Source: Cryptomeria japonica
Taxonomy: Eukaryota; Streptophyta; Pinopsida; Cupressales; Cupressaceae
Direction: 5' to 3'
Length of the DNA: 64,000 nt
Assembly (NCBI RefSeq): GCF_030272615.1
Contig: NC_081409.1
Location: 238,913,832-238,977,831 of the forward strand
Both the position numbers and the translations under genes were made by a program. This document shows, in pieces, positions 21,909-33,000 of the stretch. The notes under the pieces are model-generated. The model was not told the DNA's origin. It searched no databases and was given only the letters and a program-made list of their open reading frames with translations. Each line of letters starts with the position of its first letter. The stretch's first letter is position 1.

Positions 21909-24349
21909 ATTACTTTAATGATTTTGTGAGTGGGACAATAGCCAAGTTTCATTGCTCTTTGGAGCACTTTACCATTAAATTGCCTTGAGCTTGTTGTTCT
22001 TTGCCCTTTCTTGAGGGTTCGGGCATGTGTTGTTTGTTTTTAGCCCCTAGCTTGACTATTGTTTGTTTGACTTCTTTGATATATTTTTCTATAGTGTATA
22101 TAAGGTATGGACCCCTCTCGAAACCCATCTTGTACCCTTAATAAAAAAAAATGTAATTATACAAGACCCATTAATATAACATTATTATTTAATTATGAAA
22201 AACAAATCAACACATAATTATAAAGTGTCAAAACTATTTATTTAATTAGTTGTTTTTCTTAAGCTTGCATGTTATTATAAAGATGAAAACTATATAATTT
22301 GCACTTTTGTACCTTATTTTCTACTCGTTTTAGTGCTCTTGTAATAAGCATGATTATGACCAATTGTGACCCTCTTAGAGAATAAATTACCACATAAACA
22401 TGATCCATCACACTAAGAGAACCTTCGTCTACCTTTGTTTCAACTTTCGTGTTACAAGGGATTCAAGTGTGAGGTAGTCTCTTACAATTTAGATATGCAA
22501 TTTCTTGCCTAAATGATTGCCTTTCTTCATTTAACTTTGATGCTAATTCATGACTAATGGTCACATTGGCCCTAAGCAGACTTATTTACGTGGATTTATA
22601 TAAAAATAAAAGATTTATCTTGCACATTTCATTTACTTCAACTCGCTTTCTTCTTGAAACTAACTATGGCATCATCCATTGTTACAATTCTATACACTAG
22701 CACCACAAAAGCACATATTTATGACTATTCAACTACTTCATGTTGAAACATGCTATGAAAGCTTGACTTAGGTAAGCTCCTAAACATGTCATGAGCACCC
22801 CCTACTAAATATACATAAAACTAATTATACCATATACTACATATAAAAATTTCTCTTAACACACAACTAATTATACCATATATGAAACATTTTTTAATAC
22901 ATAAAACTAATTATACTATATAATACATGCTAAATATACAATTAACGGTGGTCAAAATTTAGCTCCATATGGGAGATAATATATTATATTCTAATCAACG
23001 TAAGTATAAATATTAAAATATTATGCTATTAGATTAAAATATTATCTTTTTCAACACATGAATGTTGTTTGAGTTCAAGTAGAATTTAAAATATATTATA
23101 AAAACATTAAATAATATTATCAATATCTTGTTTTTTTTTTTGCCTCCATGGTTGGATGTTTCTTCTATTAGACCCTCCATCCATGACTACATTGTAAGTG
23201 TCCAAAATTGTATGAACCTACATGATAATCCAATGATGGCTTAGTGGTCCATCTCATGACCCATAAAGTGTGATATTTTTTCCTTATAATTTTTTTTATC
23301 TTCATGGAAGTCCCTTTACATCTTTTGTGTTGGAGACTTCTTGATCTGAGTGAGACAATGTTGGCAATGTACGCTGTCATTGATATGAAAATTGTTGTCT
23401 AGCAATATGTATTGTCACTTAGTTTGGGACAGAAATGGATGTACTATGGATGTACAGGTTGTTCATTGGTGCAATAGTCTATCTAAAGGCTTAGTAGTTG
23501 ATTGCATATCTGTTTGGAGTCAATGGTATGGGTAGATTCTCATGGTTTATCAAACGTTCATATTGGACACTCTTGTTGAATCTACTTGCTTGGAGAAGTC
23601 TTGATGTTTGACTTAGTTCAATTTCACATCTAGTAGTTTTAGGAAAATGTTTAAATGTTGACTCAGTGAATGTCTGTGTGTGGTACTCTTTTGTTATGCA
23701 AATCTGAAGTTTGGTTTGGTAATGAGTGTTATGCATGTTGTCAAGTTTTTAGATGATTTCATTGCCTACAAAAGAAGTTATACCCATTTGATCTTACTAA
23801 AATATTTGTGAGCAATTTTCGGTGAATATTATAATTATATTGCTTCAACTATCAATTCTTGATGTATTTGATGTGTGCATCAAGTGTATGTAAAACTTAA
23901 AATTAGCCTGCAAGAGAACAAAAGATCAATAAAGAATCTTAGTTATACATCCTACTCCACCTCATGAAGCAAAGAGAGCTACATTATTAAAGACATTTTT
24001 ACATGTGATGTCTCAATTTTGTGCAAACTTAGATTTGTACTTGTATATGACAATAAAATGGGGTGTTTTTAGATAAAACTAGCCCACTAGGCTAAGTACA
24101 TGTTGACACATACTTCTAGGGTCATATATTTTGGGTGTTGCAATGGGTTTTGTACCGACATAGCCCCTTGGAAGGAACATGCTATCATGAGGTATGTAAG
24201 AGATGGAGCATGGTCATTACAAGTCAACTCTTCTCTCTTTCCAATAAACCTAGGTACAAGTGCAGAGTACAAATGCATACCACTCCAACCTACCTTGTCA
24301 TGTGTGTGCATTTGCATTTTTATGAGGGGATGTGGATCAAAAAGGTGAC
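21909..24349. other. Non-coding downstream flank of KDSR, copy B
   Basis: No gene is supported. ORFs here on either strand match copy A only through duplication and resemble no known protein. Confidence 0.55.
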
Positions 24350-25238
24350 TGTTGGCAATTGACATTCATTGGATTCATTTTGTTATTGATGGCAACAATA
24401 TTTGATGGGAGTCATTTACCAGCATTAGGAGGCATTTAAAGGCAGACATCGGCATTGGAGCATTCAGAGCTATACCAACACCAATACCGGTACCGACATC
24501 CAACACTTCAAGGAAGCCGACATCAAGCGAGATTTTTTTAGAAAATCATTTTGTAATTATTGTATAAGGCCGACATTGTATATCTTTTGTAATGTATTGT
24601 AAGCCGACATAAGGCATATTGTTTGTATGGGTATAAAGGTCAGTGTAATAGGTGTGGTAATAAGAAATTATTATGTGAGGATAGAACTTGTGAGGATTGT
24701 GGAATGCAAAGATTATTTTTATGCGAATGTTGTATCATGCAAAGATCTGTAAATGTTTTGTTTGACATTCTTGGAGGGAAGGTGATACCGGTAGTAGTGT
24801 TCAGGTTTTATGAACCGGTACAGAGCAGAGCTATAGCCAGAACTCTCTTTGGCATAGTAGATGCATTTTGTGAGTTAACTTTCATTGTTTTACTTCAGCA
24901 GAAGCTTGTAGTCAGTGAGACTCTTTAGTGATGAGCAGTGTGCTCTAGGCAGTGTGCCTTCCTGCATGTGCAGGCCCCCAATATATGTAATATCTTTCAT
25001 ATGGCCAGTGAATTGATATTATGGGTCACAAATCCCATCGTGGTTTTTCCTCTTTGAGGTTTTCCACATATAAATTTTGTGTGTTATGGTGTTCATTCAT
25101 GTGGATGGTTCATTTGTTTCAAGTTATATGTTTATTTGTTTACCGGTTTATATGTGTTTGGTATAAAAACATAAAATCTTATCTTACTGACAGAACACTG
25201 ATTCACCCCTCCCCTCTCAGTGTTCTTGGATCCCAACA
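24350..25238 (+). repeat. 5' LTR, copy B (889 bp)
   Basis: TGTTGGCAATTGACA to GGATCCCAACA. A TATA-like tataaag lies at 24632. A 101-codon Cys-rich frame at 24623-24925 lies inside the LTR but is interrupted in copy A, so it is not called as a gene. Confidence 0.9.
24632..24638 (+). promoter_or_regulatory. Probable TATA box of the LTR
   Basis: The motif tataaag in ggtataaaggtcag sits about 280 bp into the LTR, a reasonable U3 position. Confidence 0.45.
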
Positions 25239-25240
25239 AT

Positions 25241-25252
25241 TGGTATCAGAGC
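25241..25252 (+). promoter_or_regulatory. Primer binding site for initiator tRNA-Met
   Basis: The motif tggtatcagagc begins two bases after the LTR end, as in copy A. Confidence 0.9.
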
Positions 25253-25312
25253 CTGGTACCTCGGAGGAAGTTTAACAGCTTGAGGAAGATCCTGAAACCA
25301 TAATCTTTAGTC

Positions 25313-26440
25313 ATGGCTATGGAGAAGCAACATGAGATGGCTCTTGAGGATTATGATGCTAAAAGGATGAAGAACTTGAAACTGCAAGATGAACTGAATT
25401 CTGCAAATGAATTCATTCTTGTCCTGCAAGAAAGGTTATCATTTTCTCAAGCTAGAAGGAAGGAGATTTTGCAAAAACAAGATGATGATAATTCTCTCAA
25501 GGAACAATGTGAGAAACTGAGCCAAGCAAACATGCTCATGCAAAATGAAATGCAAGACCTGACAATGAGGATGTCTAAGGATATTGAGGATAGAAAGAGG
25601 AAAGAAGAAAATCTTGCTACATCTTTGAAGAACAAATATGAGGAATGTGACAGATTGGCTCAGGAGAATGATATGTTGAAAACTAGTTTGGTGCAATCCC
25701 GGAATAATGAACAAGAACTTGAAAGATAAGTAATATCTCTGAGAGATGATCTGACTACTGCAAGTGAGTACAAAGAAAATTTTAGGATCAATGATGCACA
25801 ATTAGATGACTTGTTGAAAGGACAAAGGCATAGTGATGATTCTAGAGGACTTGGATTTGTACAAGGTGAAAGCTCTGGTACTGCAGATCAGACAACCGAT
25901 GGGCAGAACTCATCAGAATAGAGGAAACCAGTAGGGAAATATAATGCTTATAAATTCAATGGTAGATGTTTTATTTGCAATAAATTTGGGCATATGGCTA
26001 AACAATGTAGAAATAGAGCAAATCAAAACTACAACTCTGTTCTCGGTCAATGCACAAATTGCAAGAAGTATGGTCATAAGTCAGAAGACTACAAAATGAA
26101 TGTTAAATGTCATGCATGTGGAAAGTTTGGACATTTTGCTAATCATTGTAGGTCAAGGAATGATAATGGATATGTCAAAGCAATTCAAAAGAACAATGTT
26201 ACATGTTATGCATGCAACAAAATAGGTCATGTTGCTAAGTACTGCAAAAGCAAGACTCAATCGATTAGCAATGATAAAGATAATGAGAAAGGAAAGCAAA
26301 AGGTAGATGAAATACAACAAGATCAAACCAAGAGATGGGTTAGAAAATTTGAAGGACCAAGTGGAGATGGATCTACACCAGTAACTCCACTGGTAGAAAA
26401 GGGCATTCCTCCACCGGCAGGAAATTCCACTGATAACTGA
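25313..26440 (+). pseudogene. Coiled-coil and zinc-knuckle gag-like ORF, copy B (broken)
   Basis: The ATG at 25313 opens the same protein as copy A (MAMEKQHEMALEDYDAK). A CAA has become TAA at 25727, ending the coil early. The conserved TAG between the coil and the first knuckle is also present (about 25918). The knuckle region (25960-26270) reads CFICNKFGHMAKQC, CTNCKKYGHKSEDY (last Cys lost), CHACGKFGHFANHC and CYACNKIGHVAKYC. It then passes into a Lys/Pro tail ending PPPAGNSTDN at 26440. A role in RNA packaging is inferred from the knuckles. The minus-strand ORFs opposite are shadows. Confidence 0.7.
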
Positions 26441-26817
26441 GGCATAAGCCTTAGGGGTTGGAAAACTCATTGCAAAATCTTGCATATTACCTCGGAGGAG
26501 ATCTAAGGAGATCTGGAAGAGATTTGGAGAGTTGTGTTCATCATTGATGAAGGTTCACCTGGCACAAGGCTATGAAACCGGCATCCGGTAGGGTAGTTCA
26601 CGAAGAATTTATGACAGTGAAAGACTAGGGTTTTATTCGCTGATAAAAAGGGTAAGTGGATTCATTTTCACTCACCAAGCATTCAAGCATTTAGAGTGAA
26701 GAAAGGCGAATTTCAGGCGAATTAAGAGCGTGCAAAAGCATTATGAAAGGATTTCGAGCAGTTATCTGAGAAGCACTCAATCTTCCAACCGGCGTTCACT
26801 TTCAAGTATTCTTCGAA
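26441..26817 (+). other. Leader-like spacer between the two retrotransposon ORFs
   Basis: No ORF. The text (gaaagactagggttttattcgctg, ggtaagtggattcatt, then cttccaaccggcgttcac before the ATG) looks like a 5' UTR with a possible GT donor. The second ORF may therefore derive from a separate transcript or captured sequence; this is inference. Confidence 0.4.
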
Positions 26818-29800
26818 ATGGAATCTAGATCTTCAGCTCCTACTTTCATTGCAAACCCCACTATTGTCGAGGTTAAGGATAGGTTGAGGCCTGTATTCAA
26901 GGAGGTTCCCTTGATTGCTAAGAAGGAAGACTTTGCGAGAGCATTTTCTAGGGTTCCTGACGACGTGATGTATGTTGAAGACATAAGGGCATACATTCAT
27001 TGCTCCCTGGAGGATCTAGGCACAGAGGAGATCAAAAGCATGTATCAATCAGTGATACTGGGCAGCTCCAGAACCATCAATTCGGAATACAAATCAATTA
27101 AGGATCTGGGGTTAACCGGTATTCTATAAATACTAGAATTCAAGGATGAGATCATCAGATACGTTCTGAGTAGGATTCACAATGAGTTTATCTGGCTAGA
27201 TCGGCCTTACATGATCACCAAAAAGGCTATTCAAGTGGTCACCGACTTACCCATGGTCGGACAAGAACCTGGCAAGAAAATTTCCAACTTAGAGGTCGAG
27301 AAACCCATCAGCGCAACTCATGACAACAGATCAATGAGGATCGGCACAATCACCGACACTGATGTGAAATTTGCAAGTATGATAATAGGTTATGTGGTAA
27401 CTCAATCTAGCCAATTGAATTCCATTGCTAGTTCTTGCATTCATGCCGCATATCAGATGTTGAGGAATGATGCAAAATATGGTCTATGTGAATGGTTGAG
27501 GAGTGAGTTAATGTTAAATCTTGGAAAGATCAAGGGAGTTAAGAAAGGAACTTTTAGATATGGAAATCTCATTGTATGTTTGATGCTTTACTTCATGAAT
27601 GAGCTACCTGGTCTTGGACAGAAGCATTGGGCTCATGACATATTGGTAGGTATGTAGATCAAGAAAGCAATCACCGGTCTTGGTACCGACAGAGAAGAAA
27701 AACTTTGGGGTTACTTTAAAACATTTCAGGAAAATATGAGACAGAGGGAGAGGTTATCAAAGAACACTGTGGATAAATACTCCATTGATATCTGTTTCAT
27801 GGTGAAGACCGATGAAACTCTTATGGAGGAAGTTGATCCAAGGACCATCTGGGTCACAGAGCTTGGATATGAGGTGGATGACAACATTCTGGACCTCTAA
27901 GTAAAAATCCTGCTAGATGCCCCATTGGATGACAAGAACAAGCATTTTGGCACAGCAGAAGAGAAGGCCCTGGAAGTCAAAACTGGCTTTATAAGGAAGA
28001 GAAGGGAGAAGAAAATAGAAAAATGTCTACTTTTATGCAGAATGTCATGCACAAAATTGATACTAAAATGGGTTCTGGATCTAAACCGGTAGGAGAACTG
28101 ACAACAGCTAGCACTCCAGAAGTGAAGAAGCCTGAAGCTTACATTTCCACCATCACTTTTGATTTTGACCCTGAGGACAATGAACCTCTAGCTTTCAGAA
28201 GGGTACAGAGGAAGAAAGTAGATCAGTCACCGATAGAGCAAAAGAAGGTGGAGCCATGGAGGAAACTTGTCAAAAAGGTAACAAAACCTACTGCACCCCC
28301 ACCTCCGGCAAGGAAGCCTACACAAAAGAGGAAACTAGTTACATGTACTCCAGCAACCCCCAACAAAAAGAAGAAGAGTGATGATACTGAGTCTGGTAAG
28401 GCCAAAATGACCTATGTTGAATTAATGCATGAAATTGCAAAAGATGGAATTTTGAAAAATGTATCTATGTATTATGAGAGTTTAGAAGAAAATGAACAGA
28501 ATGAGATAGAAGAGGCAATTTTGTTACATATAGACATTTATAAGAAAGCCTTAGTAGAAATTTTGAAGGAAATACCTCTATCATTGCACAATAAACTAGA
28601 TGCTAGAAGTCTTGACGCACTCAAGAGGGATAGGGAGATCAAAGAGGAAGAGGTAGAACTTTTGACTTTATGTGGTGCTATTAGTAATGATGAAATGAAG
28701 AGATGTATTGATGTTGCTAATAGGACAGTTTTCAGTAGCAAACCCCGACATATAAGCCTAATGATGAGCAGATTTAATGAGGTGGTTAATGAGACCAATG
28801 AGGGTTGGGCAAAATTCTTCCAGAAGAATCCAGACTTTCTTACATCTGAGGAAGAGTTTGTTATGACAACAACTTCCACCATTCCAGATAAATCAAAAGG
28901 GAAAGGTATTTTGGGTAGTTCAACTCCAATTATGACTAAACCGATAGTAACTATAGATATACAAACTCAACTGATAGCAAAGGAGAGTGTATAGTTTGTA
29001 ACAGCAGAAACCATTTTTGAGCAAGGAAATGTACAGGTTACTGAGAATATTGTGGTTAATACTCCACCGACAGTAATTGACACTGCACCAAGTGGCGAAG
29101 CCACCGATGGTAAAGAAGATAAGGTAAAGGGAATTGAGTCTACACCGGCAGTCAATATTGATTCCTCGGCAAAGGTTTTGGCAATTGACACTTCTCGGGT
29201 CGAGAAGAAATCAGTCACTGAGATGAGTTCAACTAAGTAAATGATGATGGATACTCAGAAACTTCTAAAGGAGGGATCTGCAGATAAGGGAATAATTGAT
29301 CAATCAGTTACATTGTTGCACAAATTAATCCCTGATTGTAAGATTGAAGATGAAGCAAGCCCTTCCAGAAAGCTTAAAACACTAACAAAGCATATATCTA
29401 ACAATTTTCAATCACTGTAGCAGATAGCAGACCGACAGGCATTAGAAAGATTATCTACAGCTAAAAGATCAACTTTTGATCAAATCATTGAAACAGAGAA
29501 AAAGAAAATTGAAGCTAAACTCATTCTTATTGAGATTTGTCTAAAACAGTGTACAAATATCTACAGGGTTTGTTGTAACATAGAAATTATTACACCAAAT
29601 ATAGATAGCAAATTGAAGGAATTATATGATAAGATAGCTAACATTGCAAATTCTTTTGATGGATTAACCTCACTGACAACATCTGTTGATGGACAAATTT
29701 TTTCCTTGGAGAATCAAATTTTTGCTTTGCAGAAGGAGAAAGAAAAGATCATTTGGAGAGGAAGGAGTCTTAGAGGACTTGCGAGTCCCAGATTAGATTC

Positions 29801-29999
29801 ATTGGGTGTACATAAGAGATAGTGTATGGACATGATTGCTAAACCAACATCGGCAAAATTCAAAGAGAAGGAAACACTGGCACACTTACTAAGTGGACTG
29901 GTATCCATTTATGAAACCTTCAAAACCGGATGGGATACATATCTTCAGTTACTGAATAAGGCTTACCTGGAAATTTTGGAGTTAGTCAAGCTCGGGTAA
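26818..29999 (+). pseudogene. Second long ORF of the polymerase-less retrotransposon (decayed)
   Basis: About 1,060 codons starting MESRSSAPTFIANPTIVEV. Frame 1 runs from 26818 to about 28020 with stops at 27127, 27655 and 27898. A frameshift in an A-run near 28020 leads to a frame that runs from 28023 (MSTFMQNVMHKIDTK) to a TAA at 29997, with stops near 28992, 29238, 29418 and 29820. The N-terminal third is globular-looking, with RPYMITKKAIQVVTDLPMVG and KHWAHDILVGM. This recalls the putative plant transposon protein domains found in gag-like regions, but that is only a resemblance. The middle is a Lys/Pro-rich linker (KKVTKPTAPPPPARK). The C-terminal part is rich in predicted coils (SLENQIFALQKEKEKI). 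No enzyme motif is visible. Confidence 0.6.
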
Positions 30000-30223
30000 A
30001 ATAAACAATATTTATTCATTCTTTTATTCTGAATTCTTTCAATTCTTTCACTAGTATTTGGCATTGATGCCAAAGGGGGAGTGTATATATATCTGTGTGA
30101 AAAATATCAAATAGGAACACATGGGAAGGATATCAGACTATCAGAAGGAGTGTATTGCTCAGGGGTCGCATATATTAGTTGAACCGGTAGGGAATCCATT
30201 TTTCATGAGTGTTGCCATCAATG

Positions 30224-30237
30224 CCAAAGGGGGAGAT
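30224..30237 (+). promoter_or_regulatory. Polypurine tract
   Basis: The run ccaaagggggagat lies directly before TGTTGGCAATTGAC. The Copia element at 41828 has the same tract (aaagggggagat) before its own LTR on the other strand. Confidence 0.9.
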
Positions 30238-30496
30238 TGTTGGCAATTGACACTAATTGGATTCATTTTGTTGTCATTGATGGCAACAAGATTTGATGAG
30301 TCATTTACTGACATTAGGAGGCATTTACCGACAGACATTGATATTGGATCATTCAGGGCTATACTGGCACCGGTACCGACATCCAACACTTCAGGGAAGT
30401 CGACATCAAGGGGGATTTATTTAGAAAATCATTTTGTAATTATTATATAAGGCCGATATTGTATATCTTTTGTAATGTATTGTAAGCCGACATAAG
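30238..30496 (+). repeat. Truncated 3' LTR (259 bp)
   Basis: It matches the first part of the LTR at 24350 up to gccgacataag and then breaks off. The following bases contain a 26 bp-spaced direct repeat of gtgaaatgtgctatttta (30496 and 30522). Confidence 0.9.
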
Positions 30497-30559
30497 TGAA
30501 ATGTGCTATTTTAGCAACCTGAGTGAAATGTGCTATTTTAGAAACAACAACAACAACAA

Positions 30560-33000
30560 AAAATCACCACAATGAAGTTAGAAGAATTACCTCCCTATGA
30601 GTGATAATTTAAAGATAAAATGCATGGACAATCCCTCTTGTGATATATCAGGCATGCATAATGGGTTGTAGAAATTAGAATCATGTGTCACTCTCTTTGT
30701 TGCTTGACAACTCCTACACATCTCATGAATTTGCATACATATTTGTTCAAACTTTACAAGTGATACCTATCGTCAAACATGGTCTAAGTCTTATCTATAC
30801 CAAATTGTATTGCGAGTCCACCATTGTTTAGCTCTCTAATGAGGTTCTCCTTATTGAACTATGTAGGATGCACAATTTTTGCTCCTAAATAGGTATCCCT
30901 CTTGTGTGAAGTACCCCTCACAAGAGCCTCTATCTTCAGCCTTGATGGATCCATGCATACACACTAGGCATCTACAAAATTTAGATGTGACTTCATCACC
31001 TCCATGCCCACTAGTTTAACTATCATTTATGTAGTTCCAAAAATACCAAGAGTTTGCAATATTCTATTTGCTATAGCAAGTGTTATCATTTCTACATGTT
31101 ACAAAAAATAAGAAGATACATTTGTAATGGAATAAGAAGATACATAATTTGTAATGAAATAGGAAGATGGATGCTTACAAATTTCAGACATATGCTAATT
31201 TGTTCATGATCTCTCTCAAGAAGTATGCAAGCCTTCACAACATCCAAGAATTTGTAAAAGTGTTGTCCATGTTACCCAACTTCCTAATCCTTCATGCAAC
31301 TATAAAGATTACAATCTTATAACAATCAAATAAATTTCTTAGTGTTATACATGTGCTCAATTAGAAATTATACATGTGATAAATATTCTACAATCATATA
31401 TAGTGTTATCTTTTGGTTCCCAACTTGCTAATCTTTCATGCAATTATGGAGACTAAATTCTTACAGCACACAAATGAATTTTGTAATGTTGTACATGCTT
31501 ATGAACAATAAGAATACATGTGCTACAACATCCATGGAAATACAATAGTGGTGTCGATTTTACCTATACAAGCTTCATCATTGCTCATGCAAATGGAACA
31601 CAATTGCACATTACTCTCATTTCCAATCACATACATCGCTACAATATGTGAAAATAAATTCCTAAAATTTGTTCATATCACTCTTTGATGATTTCTTATT
31701 TATAAGAAATGGTGCTTTCATGCAACTATAATTTACACTACCCATGATTGCTACTAAAAACAATGGATTGGTACCTCTATTATTTTTCTCACAAAATGTG
31801 AGGGTTAGAAACATGCATAACCTTATAAATTTTGCTTTCTTGTTCTTGCTTATTGTCAAGTAGCCTTTCTTCCTCATAATCGCCTCATTAGTGAGTTAAA
31901 TATCCTTTTCTTCTTCAGTCAAATGAAATTATTTTAGTACAAACCCAATCTACAAGAGAATATTGGGATGTCACCATGTGTCGTTATATATTATAAGAAG
32001 TCTCTAGATTATATTTTATGTGAAATAAGTATTCTTACCAAGCATCATAAGACAATCCCTTATTATTATTTGGTGATGTGGACCCATGAAAAGGCTACGT
32101 TTTATTACATGGTATGTTGGTATGTGCCTCTTCCCCAAGTGGTTTCTCTTTCTTTCTTTGGTGACACTTTGGGTGAAATTTGAGATGGAACCTCCAACAC
32201 TTATCATTAGAACATCCTCTAATTTTGTGATGGAGACAATATTGTTCATTTTGTACTATTGAAACAAACTTCTCATCACCTTCCTTAAGTGTTCCTTTCT
32301 AATCTCATTCCTTGACCTAGGTAAGTGACGTTCCCTTCTTCCATCCATACAATGAAACTTATTCTCCTTAGAGGATATGCCTATAACAAATTGAGAATCA
32401 AATTTTTACTTTACAATATTGTGCTTTATGTCAATTAAAATGAAGGATGGGATTCTTAGCTTCATGCTTAGCCACCTCCTTAGGCTTGGCTAGCGATGAA
32501 GTGCAATCTCCCCATTTCTTCTTTTCTTGAAATGGATTTCTTCTTCACTCTTTTCTTTTAGCTTCCTACTCTTTTTTTCAAGACATATTACAATAATCTC
32601 GATGCTTAACAAACACAATATTAGGTGAATTTTTACCTCCCATGAGTTATCGCTAATTTTCCTTATGCGTACCGAATGTGGATGCATTGTCTACAATACT
32701 CAATCATTAATTCCTTTCTAACCATCTCCCTTTGGCATAGGTTTTATAAATTTATGAATAAATACAACGTAAGTAATTAACATTAAATTATCATTGAACT
32801 TAGTCACCATGCAACATGCAATCCCATTACAAGATCTGATGTTTTCCACTATGCATGTGGCTCACCTATAGGAAGCCCCACCACAAGGTAGCATTCCCTT
32901 TCAACTTTGTAGCTACATATTTGATTCTCTTTAAATCCTCTATTATTTTGAACTTGAAATATTTCTCCAACTTAATAAACTAATTCCATTCCTCTTAGTT
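30560..33000 (-). mobile_element. Decayed Ty3/gypsy remnant (gag and integrase pieces)
   Basis: Translating the minus strand gives scattered but recognisable pieces. Near 32880-32970, EDLKRIKYVATKLKGNATLWW matches the Retrotrans_gag core. Near 30800-30870, ENLIRELNNGGLAIQFGIDK is the segment before the integrase zinc finger, followed by CRSCQATK near 30700-30760 and a PLCMPD phrase, as in the integrase HHCC region of plant gypsy elements. The gag-to-integrase order is correct for minus-strand transcription. Between them about 1.8 kb shows only stops and short frames, so protease and RT are deleted or beyond recognition. No LTRs were found. Confidence 0.65.

Larger units (their letters stand above)
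21903..26919 (+). repeat. Segmental duplicate B, downstream part
   Basis: It aligns with 13256-18106 across the non-coding flank, the LTR and the first ORF. Relative to A it carries an extra 265 bp at about 22771-23035, flanked on both sides by ttag, and lacks about 115 bp near 23990 between two cattat motifs. The retrotransposon insertion site (ggtgac before TGTTGG) is identical in both copies, so the element was inserted before the duplication. Confidence 0.85.
24350..30496 (+). mobile_element. Polymerase-less (LARD-like) LTR retrotransposon, copy B
   Basis: The parts run in order: 5' LTR 24350-25238, primer site 25241-25252, coiled-coil/zinc-knuckle ORF, leader-like spacer, a second long decayed ORF, polypurine tract 30224-30237, and a 3' LTR that begins at 30238 and is cut at 30496. 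The interior of about 5 kb encodes no protease, integrase, reverse transcriptase or RNase H in any frame. It therefore fits a large retrotransposon derivative mobilised in trans. The likely helper family is the Copia element at 41828-48615, which shares the polypurine tract context and the R/U5 part of the LTR. No target duplication can be checked because the 3' end is missing. Confidence 0.8.
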
